Positions 35,650 through 48,135 are shown, counted from the first letter of the stretch. The stretch: 64,000 nucleotides of DNA from Voacanga thouarsii (GCA_026120185.1 JANUWF010002051.1:620001-684000), one strand, 5' to 3'. Program-made: numbers and translations. The notes: a model not told the origin generated them from the letters alone.

Positions 35650-38600
35650 TCACTAGAATCATTCTCCGATACTGAGACTCATCATCATCTGCGAGGTATC
35701 GCTACTCGTTTCCCATTCATCTTCTTCCTCTTCATTTATAGGAGAACTATCCCTTGCTTGTTATAGCCTCATCATGAACATCCAACATTTCACTCATACC
35801 ATTCTCATGCGTCGAGAATACCAAGATCAACAAATAACGATATCTCGACTTACGTCGGTAGCATCTACTTCTTCTCGATAAGCTCTATCAACCACGGGTG
35901 CATCTATTATATGTCGAGCTTTGGTTTTGCAAGCTGCCAACCAATCGAGATCTTGGCCTCTTACTCCCTGGATATGATGCATAATACACTTGGATAGCTT
36001 GTTGAGCTAGAACAAATGGATCATAGTTAGCATAGCTCCTTTTGTGGTTAATTTCTACAAGATTATCTCTGCGGATGTACCCTCGTACCACGATTCAATG
36101 TTTGATCAAACCGGTGACATTTAAAAAGAACAATGCTTTGCTTGTGGATTACCAGGAAATTGCACTTCAATAATCTCATTTAACACTCCATAGTAATCGA
36201 GGTCTGATGCGTCATTTCCAATCCCTTTCACGCAAACACCACTATTAGCTGTTTTCTTTCCCTCCGCATAATCATGAGTGTGAAATCGGTAACCATTAAT
36301 TATGTACCCACTATATGATTTCACTAGTCTTGACGGACCCCAAGCAAAGTTCCTCAAGCATTCATTTGTAACCATATTTTACGAATCTTGTACCTAAAAA
36401 ACATTAGACAAGTTAACCTCGTAATTATGAAAGTTATAGCATTATGAAACTCCATTGAATCCCCAATGGAGTTCCAAATGCAAGTTATTATCTTATGAGA
36501 CTTACATATCCACTAAACCATTACTGCAAATTCAAGGTGATACTTCTATTGATTTCTATCTACGATATAGTCGGAGCCGGACTTCGTAAGTGTGCGTGAA
36601 TGCCCTGTAATGCATTAGAATTAGATGGAATGAGTCAAAATCATTATGATGTATCATTTATCGTATAAAATGTATGAAGTAGTAGCTCGTACTCAATGTA
36701 TGGCTGCACTTCACCACAATTAAGCAACATATAAATTCTTGCTGCAACGAATTCTTGAAGTAAGGAACCGAGTTCGAATTCGTCCTATCACCCGTCCTTG
36801 AACATTGCGGATTGACGACCCGGGTTCTTGCACCCTCTCTAATCGTTCTCCTTCTTCATTACGCGCTGGAATTGTACGTTTTGTTTGTACATGTGGCTCA
36901 AAATAATAAGAGAAGAAAGTGGATGCTTCCTCAACTAGATAAGCATTGCGAGATTGACCCTTCAACTCTAGCCTTATTTTTCACCTTGATTTTCAATTGA
37001 TGCAAATACATGTCATTTAAAAAAAATACGACTTCGAGTCACACACACTTATATCGAACCTGCTATGAAAAGAATTAGATTGAATGATTCGATTACCGTT
37101 CAAACGGGTACATCCACCTATATTGAACGGGGCCACAAACTCTTGCTTCGTAAGGCAAATGAATTAATAGGTGTTCCATTACATCAAAGAATGCGGGTGG
37201 AAATATCTTCTCCAACTTACATAACAATAAAGGAATATCGGACTCCAATTTGGCCATATGAGCTACATTCAACTTAGGAGAGCATAGATCACGATAAAAA
37301 AGACTCAACTCCGTCAAAACACCCCATACATTAGAAGGAAGAAATTCCTTCAATGCAATTGGAAGTAGTCTCTCCATGAATACGTGACGAGTCATGTGAT
37401 TTCATACCGGATAACTTCAACTCATTCAAATCGGCACATCTTCCAATGTTTGAAGCGTATCCATGCGGGAGTTGCAATCCCCTCAACCATTCTAGCAAAA
37501 GTTTCTTTTGTTACGATGTCAACGAGTAAACGACTTTAGGTATAGCCACTTTTCCTCCTCCCACATTCAAGGCATGTAGCTCGGGCCTATGGCAATAAAT
37601 TTCTAAGTCACGTCTAGCCTTTAAATTGTCTTTTGATTTACCCTTTACCTCAAGAAGCTGTATTCATGACATTGTCAAATACATTCTTCTCATTGTGCAT
37701 TACATCAATATTATGTCGGACCAAATTAGTACGCCAATACGGCAAATCCCAAAAAATACTCCTTTTTGCCCAATTATGAGATATTCCCCTGCCATTACTC
37801 CTTCCAATTTCTTTGCATGTTTCTGTAATTTTTTCATAATTAGACAAACTATCCCAGATTTCTTCACCGGTAGGGTATTGCACGAGTTGTGATGTCTCAG
37901 AACCTCTATCATTCCTAAAAGATCTCGTATCCCTCCTGTAAGGATGATCCGATGGTAAGAAACGACGGTGACAGTCAAACCATGATTGTTTCCCACCATT
38001 TTGTAGATGAAAAGACTTTGTATTGCCCATACAATATGGACAAGCCGATCTCCAGCGAGTGCTCCGGCCACTCAACATACCATATGCGGGAAAATCATTA
38101 ATAGTCCACAAAAGTGCCGCCCGTAGTTGGAAGTTTTGTTTCTTCGATATGTCATAAGTGGTGACACCTTCAAACCACAATTTGGTTAATTCATCTATCA
38201 AGGGTTGTAAATAAACATCCACCTGGTGCTTTGGATTCTTGGGGCCCGGGATAATGATTGTTAAAAACATGATTTGGATCCTTCATACACATCCACGGGG
38301 GAGATTATACGGTGTGAGAATGACCAGGCCGGGATGAATATTGCTTACCCGACATCCCAAATGGTGAGAATCCATCTGTACATAAACCAAGTTTGACATT
38401 CCGTACTTCTTTTGCAAACTCAGGATATATTCGATCAAAGTGTTGCCATGCTTCAGTATCACGAGGGTGACTCATTGTGCCTTTCTCCGATCTGCTCTCT
38501 CCATGCCATCTCATGTGTTCGAGTTGTTGTTTTGGAAGTGTACAATCTTTGTAGCCTCGGTGTTATCGGGAAGTAATACATCTTCTTGAATGAAATTTCC

Positions 38601-39369
38601 CTTCTACTTGTGTTCTTCCCAACCTTTTTACTGTGCATATCGAGGATGGCCACAAAATTTACACTCTCTACGATTCATGTCATCTTTCCGGTAAAGCATG
38701 CATCCATTATTGCATACATCTATTTTTTGTACCGGCAAACCCAACCCGAGCCACTAATTTTTTCATCGATAGAAATCATCGGGAATCGTATTCTTGCTAG
38801 GCACAACCTCTTTCATCAATTGCACAACATCGTTAAAGGCTTTACGCGAGAGGTTATTTTCAGACTTAATGTTTAATAACCTTGAAGCCAGTGAAAGCTG
38901 CGAATGTTGTGTGCATCCATCCCATATAGGAGTCTCTGCCGCCTTTAACATATCGTAAAACCTTTGTGCCTCCACATTAGGTGGCTCTTCAAAATGAGCT
39001 GCTGATGGAGCTTCGGGGGAAAGTCGGGTCTGCTACGTCTAAGACCATTTCGCGAGACCGATTTTCTTGATGTGAATCGGATTGCAGGATTGAGGTAGAC
39101 ACACTTGAGGGACACTCGAATGGCTCACCATGACATGTCCACCGGTAATACCTAGGCACAAATCCAGGACTTCCACGGGTGGAGCTTAACTTGTCTTTGG
39201 ATCCAGGTACTTTTTATTCTTACATTTTGCACACGGGCATCTAATTACGCTTGACATTGCATTTGATAAGGCAAATGTCAAAAAAGCCTTAACCCCTTCC
39301 TCAAATTCAATAGTGATCCCTTTTACACACTGAAGCGTGCCTTCTATACATCCAACTACGATCCTCCAT
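35650..39369 (-). pseudogene. CACTA-2 TnpD/TNP2 transposase
   Basis: The start is ATG at 39369 (MEDRSWMYRR, the transposase-associated N-terminal domain, with RCPCAKC near 39215). Then come the PFECPSS/EPPNVEAQRFY region (about 39100-38970), the TNP2 core (LGLCTDGFSPFGMSG near 38350; QVDVYLQPLIDELTKLW, FPAYGMLSGRST and CPYCMGNTKS, about 38270-38030; LPYWRTNLVRHNIDVMHNEKN, about 37740-37690) and the DUF4218 block (FLPSNVWGVLTELSLFYRDL; FFDVMEHLLIHLPYEA, about 37340-37140). After these come YFEPHVQTK (about 36900) and the DUF4216 block (GYIINGYRFHT near 36290; YDPFVLAQQAIQVYYA near 36010). This is the catalytic subunit of En/Spm transposition. Frameshifts and stops separate the blocks. Confidence 0.85.
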
Positions 39370-39834
39370 GACGTCTAAATGAGAGAAAAGAACAATCAAC
39401 TCAATAATTAAAATCACCCCTTAAACAAAAGGAAGAGAAGTATAATTACATTTTCCTTTCTATTATCTAACAAAAAGAGGTCCAAAACATAGAATTTACA
39501 ATTGCTATCGTTGGATACGGTTACACCTTCAATATATACGTTTTAACCAAGTATTTAATCTTAATTGAGGAATTTGATTAAGATTAAATACTATTAAAGC
39601 TAATTATATTCTTATTTTAACTCTCTCTATAACGTATATTATTCCTGCTATTATTAACATCGACCTATATATGAAATTATTATTATTACTCATTTCATTA
39701 CTCCTATTCTTATTCTTATTAGCAATATTATTTTTAATAATAATGCTATTATGGGATATATACTCATGCTCAATCGAATAATACACTCCAAGATAAGGGT
39801 AGTTATTCTATTCCACATTAAGTAGCGGCAGATT

Positions 39835-40036
39835 TTGAAAAAAATTTTGACGAGTCTCCCCTGTAATTGGACATTTTCCAGGCACAAGGCCACCTCAAAA
39901 TTATACAATCAAAATGCAATTGCAAACAACAAAGACAGATCATTCATTTATACAAAAAAATAAATAAATAAATAAAAGGATAACTAGGGGTAATCACCCA
40001 TTACCCGGGAGGAGTAATCACCCATTACTCACGGGG
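39835..40036 (-). promoter_or_regulatory. Duplicated upstream module, TnpD copy
   Basis: About 470-670 bases upstream of the TnpD ATG, matching 34985-35240. It contains GGTAATCACCCATTACCC, itself nearly palindromic. Its position in front of each transposase gene suggests joint control, but this is inference. Confidence 0.55.
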
Positions 40037-40689
40037 GAATCCAACATTTGAATTCAACAAAAAGGCAATTTATATGAACAAAACGCACATCCTACATCTT
40101 CATAATCTAAGGAAACGGATTTCTCACATAAAAGAGCCTTCAAAGCATTCTACTAGAGTTAAATCTTCCACTAGAGAGACTAATATATTATTATAATCAA
40201 GTAATAAGATTACTAAACTAATTAGAAATCAACCTTCCTATTATGGCATCATAACCAATCAAATTAATTTATAAGGGTTTATATAGCTAAAACATAGTTC
40301 TCATATAATTTGATCAAAGTAGTAATTTTTTTATAACGGGGTAAAAAAGAGTGCACTATAAGTATAGATCAAAACACATTGAATGTTAAAAAAGGACAAC
40401 AATTCCAACTAACAATTTAGCAATTCCAGTTCACAATTCCAAATTTAAATTGTTTTTCTCACATCAAACCACCATCATGTCACTCACAATCTCCTCAAAC
40501 TCAACCCCAACATCAATACAACTTTTATACATCAATTCAAACTACTGCTCATTCACAAATAATCGCCCAAATTTCAAAGCTTCGGGGAAATGAAAATCTG
40601 CCCAAAGTTTATAAGATAATGAAGTAGCTCAAAGAGATAAATTCTAACTACTTACCCAAACGAATCAACTTCGGCAACGACACGACGAT

Positions 40690-41160
40690 AGCACAGGGAA
40701 TGGCGGCGCCGAGCGAGAGCGGGGCTGAAGGGGTAGGAAGAGCGAGGGGAGTTGAGGGGGGGCGGCTGCGGGATGGGGGGAGTTGAGGGAGGGGGCGCGG
40801 GGGTGGGGGGGCTGCGGGATGGGCGCGAGGGGAGGGGGCGCGGGGAGGGGGCGGGGGAGGGGGCGCGGGGAGGGGGCCGCGGGGGTGTGGGGGGGTTGAG
40901 GGAGGGGAGTTGAGGGGGGGGCTGCGGGATGGGGGGAGTTGAGGGAGGGGGCCGCGGGATGAGGGAGGGGAAGCGGGGAGGGGCGCGGATGAGGGAGGGG
41001 GAGCGGGAGGGGGCGCGGGATGGGGGGTCGCCGGCGGGGAGAGGGAGGGGGAGCGGGAGGGGGCGCGGGATGGGGGGTCGCCGGCGGGGAGAGGGAGGGG
41101 GAGCGGGAGGGGGCGCCGGATGGGGGGGTGCCGTGAGGGAGGTGAGGGAGGGAGTTGAGG
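40690..41160. repeat. G-rich leader block of CACTA-2 with tandem repeats
   Basis: The plus strand is almost entirely G, with GGGGG runs and GGGCGCGGGATGGGGGG motifs; at 40990-41110 a unit of about 60 bp including GTCGCCGGCGGGGAGAGGG repeats. On the transcribed strand it is C-rich and Pro/Ser-coding with no domain. It corresponds to the GC block of CACTA-1. The ORF reading it as Gly/Arg-rich protein lies antisense to the element and is not believed. Confidence 0.7.
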
Positions 41161-41229
41161 AGGAAGAAGGAAGGGGGAAGAAGGAGGGAAAAAAAAAAAA
41201 AAAAGAGGGAGTGAAAAATTTTGGAAATT

Positions 41230-41870
41230 TTTAATTTTTTTTTAAATTTCTAGCTATTTCGTCGCAATTTGTGACGAAAAAATAAAATCCTCGCTAATTT
41301 CTCATAAATTAATACGAATAATATTATAAATCGATCTATACATTATAATTTTTATTATTTTTTAGTGATTCTAATAATAATATTATTATGTAAATTATTT
41401 TTCTTTATATATTTTAATTTATACACCATTTAATCAAATAAATAGATAAAAAAAATTAGAATATGTATATATATAACTATATAGTATAATATATATTAAT
41501 ATGTTCGAGATGAATAACATTACAAATCGATCTCTACATTATAATTTTCAATATTTTTTTTAGTAATCTCAACAATAATAACGAGTATTTGAATTGTTTT
41601 TCTTTACATATTTTATTTTATACACTACTTAACAAAATAGATATATTAAAAAATTGGACATATGTATATACATAGCTAAATTAGTATAATATATATTAAC
41701 ATGTAGGAGACGAAGAACATTACAAATTGATCTCTACATTATAAATTTCATAATTTTTTTAGTGATATCAACAATAATAACGAGTATTTGAATTATTTTT
41801 CTTTATACACTACTTAATCAAAGTGATAGATTAAAAAATTAGACATATGTATATATATACCTACATGTTA
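41230..41870. repeat. Three tandem ~200-bp units of CACTA-2
   Basis: Units begin near 41330, 41515 and 41705, each with ACATTACAAATCGATCTCTAC-like sequence followed by a CTC/ATCAACAATAATAACGAG-like stretch, CTTTATA, a TACACTACTTAA-like stretch and a TATGTATATATA tail. A related segment is at 19020-19345 in CACTA-1. Confidence 0.8.
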
Positions 41871-41872
41871 TA

Positions 41873-41908
<36 letters not shown>
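41873..41908. repeat. (TA)n microsatellite
   Basis: TA run at the end of the 200-bp repeats. Confidence 0.97.
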
Positions 41909-41912
<4 letters not shown>

Positions 41913-42169
41913 CTAAACGAGATACTTATATACATTATATACATATACTTATATATTAGAATAAGTATATAACATAACATAATTAACTATATACATTTAC
42001 TTATGCAATACATTAGGTGTATAACATGACATAATTACATATACAAAATTATAATAAAATGCACTAATTGAGACATGTTATTAAAAATATTTCGATAAAT
42101 TTGTCAAAATACACCATCACATAAACACATAAAGAAATTTAAAAAAAAAGATTAAAACCCTATTTTGTT

Positions 42170-43560
42170 GTAAAACCCTCGCAAATTCGTCGCAATTAGT
42201 GACGTATTAGCGGCAATTTGCGACGAATTGGGGTTTTGAGATTTTCTATACATTTTGCCATTTATTTATTTTTTAATTAAAAATATTGACCGTCGCAAAA
42301 CCCTCGCAAATTGCGAGAGCCGAAAATTCGTCTCAAAACCCTCGCAAATTGCGAGAACTTTGCGACGGATGTTCAAAAATTTTTAAAATATTTTTTAAAA
42401 AATAATCGATCGTCGCAAATCCCTCGCAAATTGCGAGGGTTATTGCCGTCGCAAAATCCTCGCAATTTGCGAGGGTTTGCGATGAACGTTCAATTTTTTT
42501 TAAAAATAAATTACCGTCGCAAAACCCTCGCAAATTGCGAGGGCTAACTACCGTCACAAAACCCTCGCAAATTGCGAGGACTTTGCGATGGACGTTCAAA
42601 AATTTTAAAAATATTTTTTTAAAAAATAATTTGTCGTCGCAAACCCATCGCAAATTGCGAGGGTTATTTACACGTCGCAAAACCCTCGCAATTTGCGAGG
42701 GTTTTGCGATGGAAGTTCAAAAAATTTTTTAAAAATATTTTTTTAAAAAATAAATTGCACGTCGCAAAACCCTCGCAAATTGAGAGGGTTTATTGGCCGT
42801 CGCAAATTGCGAGGGTTTTGCGATGGACGTTCAAATTTTTTTAAAAAATATTTTTTAAAATTAAATATCCGTCGCAAAACCCTCGCAAATTGAGAGGATT
42901 ATTTGTCGTCGCAAAACCCTCGCAATTTGCGAGGGTTTTGCGATGGTCGTTCAAAAAAATTTTTAAAAATATTATTTTAAAAAATAACTTGCCGTCGCAA
43001 AACCCTCGCAATTTGCGAGGGTTTATTAGCCGTCGCAAATTGCGTGGGTTTTGCGACGGACGTACGAAAATTTATTTAAAAATATTTTTTTTAAAATAAC
43101 TCGCCGTCGCAAAACCCTCGCAATTTGCGAGGGTTTATTAGCCGTTGCAAAATCCTCGCAAATTGCGAGGGTTTTGCGACGGACATACTGAAAATTTATT
43201 TAAAAATATATTTTTTAAAATAACTCGCCGTCGCAAAACCCTCGCAATTTGCGATGGTTTATTGGCCGTCGCAAAATCCTCGCAAATTGCGAGGGTTTTG
43301 CGACGGACGTACTGAAAATTTATTTAAAATTATTTTTTTTAAAATAACTTGCCGTCGCAAAACCCTCGCAATTTGCGAGGGCATAAATACCGTCGCAAAA
43401 CCGTCGCAAATAGCGATGATTTTGCTACGAATTGCGACGGGTATATTGGCCGTCGCAAAACCGTCGACGGTTTTGGTCAACTCGCTACTTGTTTGAAAAT
43501 CGTCGCAAATTGGTCGCTATTAGCGACGGTATTGAAGCCGTCGCAAAAAATTCGTCGCAA
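42170..43560. repeat. CACTA-2 right subterminal array
   Basis: About ten units of roughly 110-120 bp. Each pairs CGTCGCAAAACCCTCGCAA with its inverse (TTGCGAGGGTTTTGCGA), followed by a short GGACGTTCAAA-like link and an AT-rich spacer of A/T runs. The unit length and spacer differ from the left array. Confidence 0.92.
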
Positions 43561-43584
43561 ATCACGATTTTTCCTGTAGTGTTA

Positions 43585-45140
43585 GTTTTGGTAAGCTGCC
43601 TACTTTTCTCATTAAGAAAAACTCAAAAGACTTCTGCAAATTTTCTTTTCCCCTCATCTACCGAAACACCAAAATTCCAGCCAAAGATCTTGCCTAATCA
43701 CCCTTTGTTTAGTAAACCTAAAGCTGTACAGCTTTCCTTTTCTACCTTCATGACCAGAAGTAAGAGGAGTGAATCAAGGAAGGAAAATTCTTTTATGTTA
43801 GTAAGCAATTAATCTATCTTCTTTTTTCAGCCTTGGAACATACCTTGCGCAGTTCCTTCTCCAGAAATCCCAGCAATCTCCTTATTCTTCCTTCCTCTCT
43901 TGCACGAATTGCACCTTCGGCCACCTTTTCCCTTCAGCACACACGAACCAACTGCCTGGGCACACACAACAATAGCAGGCTTCGACCTCCTCTTTTAAGC
44001 CAACACAACTGAAGGAATAGAGGAGAAACCCTCACGTCGCACTTGACCATTCTCTAATCACAAACTTACAGCAGGAAAAAAAATAAACAGCACGCTCCTC
44101 TCACCCTTTGGGCTGCTAAAACCAAGGCATATACATACACGAGATATTTTATTCCTCTAAATTCCGGCAACACCAAGAACAAACCCTCATTCTCTTTTTG
44201 CTTCTCCAAGGAGCCGAAATTGCACCCTTTCCCATTACCAAAGTTGAAATCGTTCAGTATTTACCCCTCTATCTCTTCTGCTCCATAGCGGAAGCACATC
44301 ACACACTTACTCTTGGACTTCTTCCCTAAATAACCCCCCAATCATCTCATCAAAACCGAACACTTTCCTTTCCTTTGCTAGCCCATCAAGCACCGTAAAT
44401 CTGCTCTTCCTTTCCCTTCAAACAACCGAAGCACTCTAGGGATATTGGATCATCCTCTCATTGCACTCTCTTTTCAGAGAGGGGTTTATTACTTCACCAC
44501 CACCATCCTCTCGGCTTCAAGGCTGGTTGTGCAGCACCGACTTCCCTCAAAGTAGCATAGCTGGATCTCCCTAGAGTTGACCGAGACCACCCTTATTCAT
44601 CGAAGAACCCACAGCCACATTTGTGGAGGTAACTGTTATGAAAATTTTGTTCCTATATTTGTGGAGTTTTGTGTTATTGTTTTGGTCAATATTTAGTTTG
44701 TGGCCTGTTTTTGGTGGTTGAGTTATGTGTTAGTAATGGAGTGATAGTTTTTGTTGATGTTCTGTGTAGTTGTTGAAATGGGTTAAAACCATAAACTGTT
44801 AAAACATGCTATTTGTTGGAAGGCAGGATATTAGTTTTATGAGAAAAATCATAAATGAATATAAGTTTGTTATAATAGAGTTATGCTATAATTATTTACT
44901 TTTATGAGGAAAACCAAAAAATGTGTAAGTTGTATAGATAGATTACATTCATTTGTTTGGAAAAGTTGAAAAAAATTGAAGGATAGTAATATAAATTATT
45001 CCGTTAGATATTTTAGAATAAAACATTATAAGTATAAAAATTTTAAAATTATTTATAAACATTTCTCATACTGTTCTACAACTTAATTGTATACTAATTC
45101 TTTTAAATAGTTGTAAAATAAAAATTATTTAAATAATATT
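43585..45140 (+). other. Remnant of the giant LTR, possible transcribed leader
   Basis: It continues 32149 across CACTA-2 at the duplicated TTA. It is pyrimidine-rich with several CCGAA motifs, and at 44630 ACATTTGTGGAG is followed by GTAACTG, an exon-intron-like border. After 44640 it is AT-rich and intron-like. No protein is recognised. Confidence 0.4.
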
Positions 45141-45149
45141 TTTACATAT

Positions 45150-46033
45150 TGAAATATATATTATATTATATTTTATGTTAATTTATTTTATTTGCTAATT
45201 ATTCTTGATATTGAGTTCAAATTCTAATATTGATAAAAGCATAGAATTTAATTATTAGAGGGTTTAGGTATCTATAGGAAATTCAGTAAATTTTCTTTGC
45301 ATGTAATTAATTCAATCAGCATTTTTAAAACTACAAGATTTTGTAATGTTAAAAACACAATTTAAGGTAATGTTAAATTTGGATTTTCGGTGTTAATTCA
45401 ATCAGAAATTAATAGATGATAATATATTATTTTTGTGCTTTTTTTTTACCCAGAGAATCCTTTATTGTATTACATTTATTTATTTATCTATTTTCTGTCA
45501 TTTGAGTAATATTACAACTACTTTAGGCTTTTTGAATGATTCCTTTTTTATATTTTGTTGAATTATTCAACAAGACTTTAGCGGGGATGGTTTAAAATAG
45601 CTAGCGTAGAAAATATAACGTAACAATTTTGGAAAAACATATTATGTTATATTTTATGTTATTTTATTTTATTTTCTAACTATTCTTGATATTGAGTTCA
45701 AATTGTAATATTGATAAAAGCATAGAAGTTAATTATTAGAAGGTTTAGGTATCGATGGAAAATTTAGTAAATTTTCTTTTCATTTAATTAATTCAATCAT
45801 GATATAATTTTTGAATTAAAATTTTATAACTATTTTAAAGTATTTAGATTTTTAAATATTTGAAAAATTATTTATTATAATTGAATATATATATATATAT
45901 ATATATATTAATATTACAACTATTTTAGGCTTTTTTAATGATTTCTTTTTATACTTTATTGAATTATTTAATAAGACCATAGTTGGGTTATTTAAGATAG
46001 CTTACATAGAAAATATAACATAACAATTTGGAA
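45150..46033. repeat. Diverged tandem duplication (~450 bp units)
   Basis: 45150-45632 and 45640-46033 share TTGATATTGAGTTCAAATT, then TAATATTGATAAAAGCATAGAA, a TTAGGTATCNATNGRAAATT-type stretch, TTACAACTA-TTTTAGGC and GAAAATATAACRTAACAATTT. A (TA)n run sits in the second unit (45885-45909). Confidence 0.8.
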
Positions 46034-47960
46034 AATTACGCTATTGCTACCATATCCTTTAGGATGGACCGAGTATGCGACGATACTGTTCTCGAGCCTA
46101 TTCGTGAGGGATTGGTATCTAGGCAGGATAAGCATCGATCTTTATTTATTTGGTCGCAACATGCACAGACTTGCGAGATGCCTTTAGCATTTAGGTGTTG
46201 CAATTCTCGATTTTGGGAATTGTATCCATTCCCTTCTCTGGTAATGGATTACATCAATTTGGTTGGTTTTGGGAGAGTTTGTAGAGTTGGGTAGCTTCAT
46301 CTAGACCACACCCTTGTGACTGCATTGGTAGAGAGATGGTGTCCCAAGACACACATTCCATCTACAAGTTGGAGAGGCCACTGTGACACTAGGGAACGTT
46401 ACCATTTTATGGGGTTTAGAGTTAATGGCGACTCAATCATTGGAGAGGTTTATGAGTGTTCACGTTCAGCTTGGGCAGATATGATATACAAACTACAAGG
46501 TTTTCAGCCCCGAGATGATCAATTCATGGGTAATCAGCCAGAGAAGGCCACCGTGGAGGCATACCTCTCACTCCCTCTTCCAGATGATGTGCCTAATGCG
46601 GTGGCACAATAGAGTACTCATGGATTTATACTCTTGCTTATCGATGACATGATTTTGTCAGAAAAATCTAACCATCTGCTCCCTCTCCATTTTTTTCCAT
46701 TCCTTGTAGACTTACATTCCTACGGTCAGCTGAGTTGGGGTAGCACGACCTTAGCGTGGATGTATAGATGCCTTTGTGAGGCGACTGATCCTGCAGCGAG
46801 AGAGATTGGTGGTCCCATGATTTTGTTGCAAGTTAAATTTTTTATTTTTTAAAATTTTTGTAGGGATAGCCAACTATAGTATAAGACAGTTTATAATTGA
46901 TTAACTTGTTATTTTGTTTAAACTGTGTAACTTTGGGCTTTGGAGCACATCCCTGTCCTACACCTTGACAGGGTGGATTCGGGCTATAGACTTCCCCTTG
47001 CACTATATGGTGTGAGGTGGAACGTGCGTCTGTTCCTACATCGAACATCTATTTACGTTCTAGTGATGTACAGGGACCAGCTGGACTCCATGCATGAGCA
47101 CCATATAAGTATTTGCAGTATCAACTAGTAAATATAAATAATATTCTGTTGTTTATTATGTTTATTGAACTACTATTTGTTAATTTGTCAGTTTATTTGG
47201 TGACCTTTTGATGAGATAGAGTTGGAGTTCATCCTGGCAGGGTATATGGAGGGGTCGGCTATATGGTTATCGCAAACGACACTCATTTGTTGGGACATTG
47301 TGGAGTTCTACTACCCCGACCGGGTGCTTAGGCAGTTTGTTATAGTGCATTGGGTGCCCCAGAGCTTTGAATACGACGTTGAGTTGCACACGGCAAGAAC
47401 GAGAGGAAATCACACGACCAATTAGTCTTGGCAACACTTTGCATTTATTATGTTGCGGGCATCGCAGTGGCAGATGGTCGTGCACGGTATTTCCAGGTTT
47501 GAAGTAGAGTCGGACTACCCAACTTGGTACAGACTCAGGATAAGGTGGCAGATTGGTAATCCGTCTCCACCATGAGGTGAAGTCGCGGGCTACCAGGTGA
47601 CCGGGTCAGGATTCGCAGTTATGGTAATATTAATAGTCATTACAATTGCTTTTTTCCATTTTAAAAAAAGGTGTTATTTCCCTACTTGATATAGTGACTA
47701 ATAGGGATGTTATTTTGTATAATTGGGTGTGCAGTCGGATGGGCTACACCAAGCTATTAACTTCGCCACTGAGGCTATGCGGGAGGTTGACTCCAGGTCG
47801 AGGATGGCATTTGAACTAATCAGGGACTCGTGCACACTTTCACTTACCGCCGCAGGGGTTGACCTAACAAGTGTAGACACCCATCTTTTTCTAGAAGCCG
47901 GTATATCGGCTGTTCCAAAGTAGGCAGCCAGTAGAGGTCCTCGCACCTATATTGACGGTT
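46028..47960 (+). pseudogene. Plant mobile domain (MAIN-like) protein, 5' part
   Basis: Blocks lie in one frame, broken by stops and intron-like gaps: HRSLFIWSQHA, then FWELYPFPSLVMDYINLVGFG (about 46110-46280); ALVERWCPKTH (46325) and MGFRVNGDSIIGE (46410); LLPLHFFPFLVDL then LSWGSTTLAWMYRCLCEAT and IGGPMILLQ (about 46675-46830); IPVLHLDR/LYGVRW (about 46945-47010). Then FILAGYMEGSAIWL and YYPDRVLRQF (about 47228-47335), and an exon after GTGTGCAG at 47735. This is the order of the plant mobile domain shared by MAIN/MAIL proteins and by transposon-encoded relatives. The gene is cut by the solo LTR at 48136. Confidence 0.78.
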
Positions 47961-48135
47961 GAGCAGTCCTAGGCCAGCGGAGGGGTAGTAGACAGGCCTG
48001 TGCTGCTCAGCCAGCTGCCGCAGTAGAGGATGTCCACACTTGACACTACCTCCCCCGTAGTCAGTGGACCAGTTCAATACACAGCCATGTACATTTGATC
48101 CTGAGTTTGAGGTTGGGCCTTCTGGACATAGTGGT

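Larger units (their letters stand above)
32150..43581 (-). mobile_element. CACTA-2 (En/Spm) transposon with TnpA and TnpD, TSD TTA
   Basis: The right end, read inward, is CACTACAGGAAAAATCGTG. The left end is CACAACAGGAAAAATCGCC, so one base of the CACTA terminus is changed. TTA is duplicated at 32147-32149 and 43582-43584. The order in the direction of transcription (right to left) is: right subterminal array, 200-bp repeats, GC-rich leader, TnpD/TNP2 gene, TnpA-like gene, left subterminal array. It is a structurally complete 11.4 kb element, but both genes carry stops. Confidence 0.9.

Noticed and set aside
36812..37277. Plus-strand ORFs in the TnpD region
   Set aside because: Shadows of the minus-strand transposase, whose DUF4218 and downstream blocks read clearly.
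40929..41234. 101-residue Gly/Arg-rich ORF on plus
   Set aside because: A translation of the G-rich repeat, antisense to CACTA-2 transcription, with no domain.
32150..43560. Regularly spaced repeats resembling a CRISPR array
   Set aside because: This is plant nuclear DNA; the units are TnpA-type subterminal motifs inside a CACTA element with a 3-bp duplication.
42311..43812. ORFs of 65-126 residues with RRKTLANCEG-like repeats
   Set aside because: By-products of the right subterminal array of CACTA-2.
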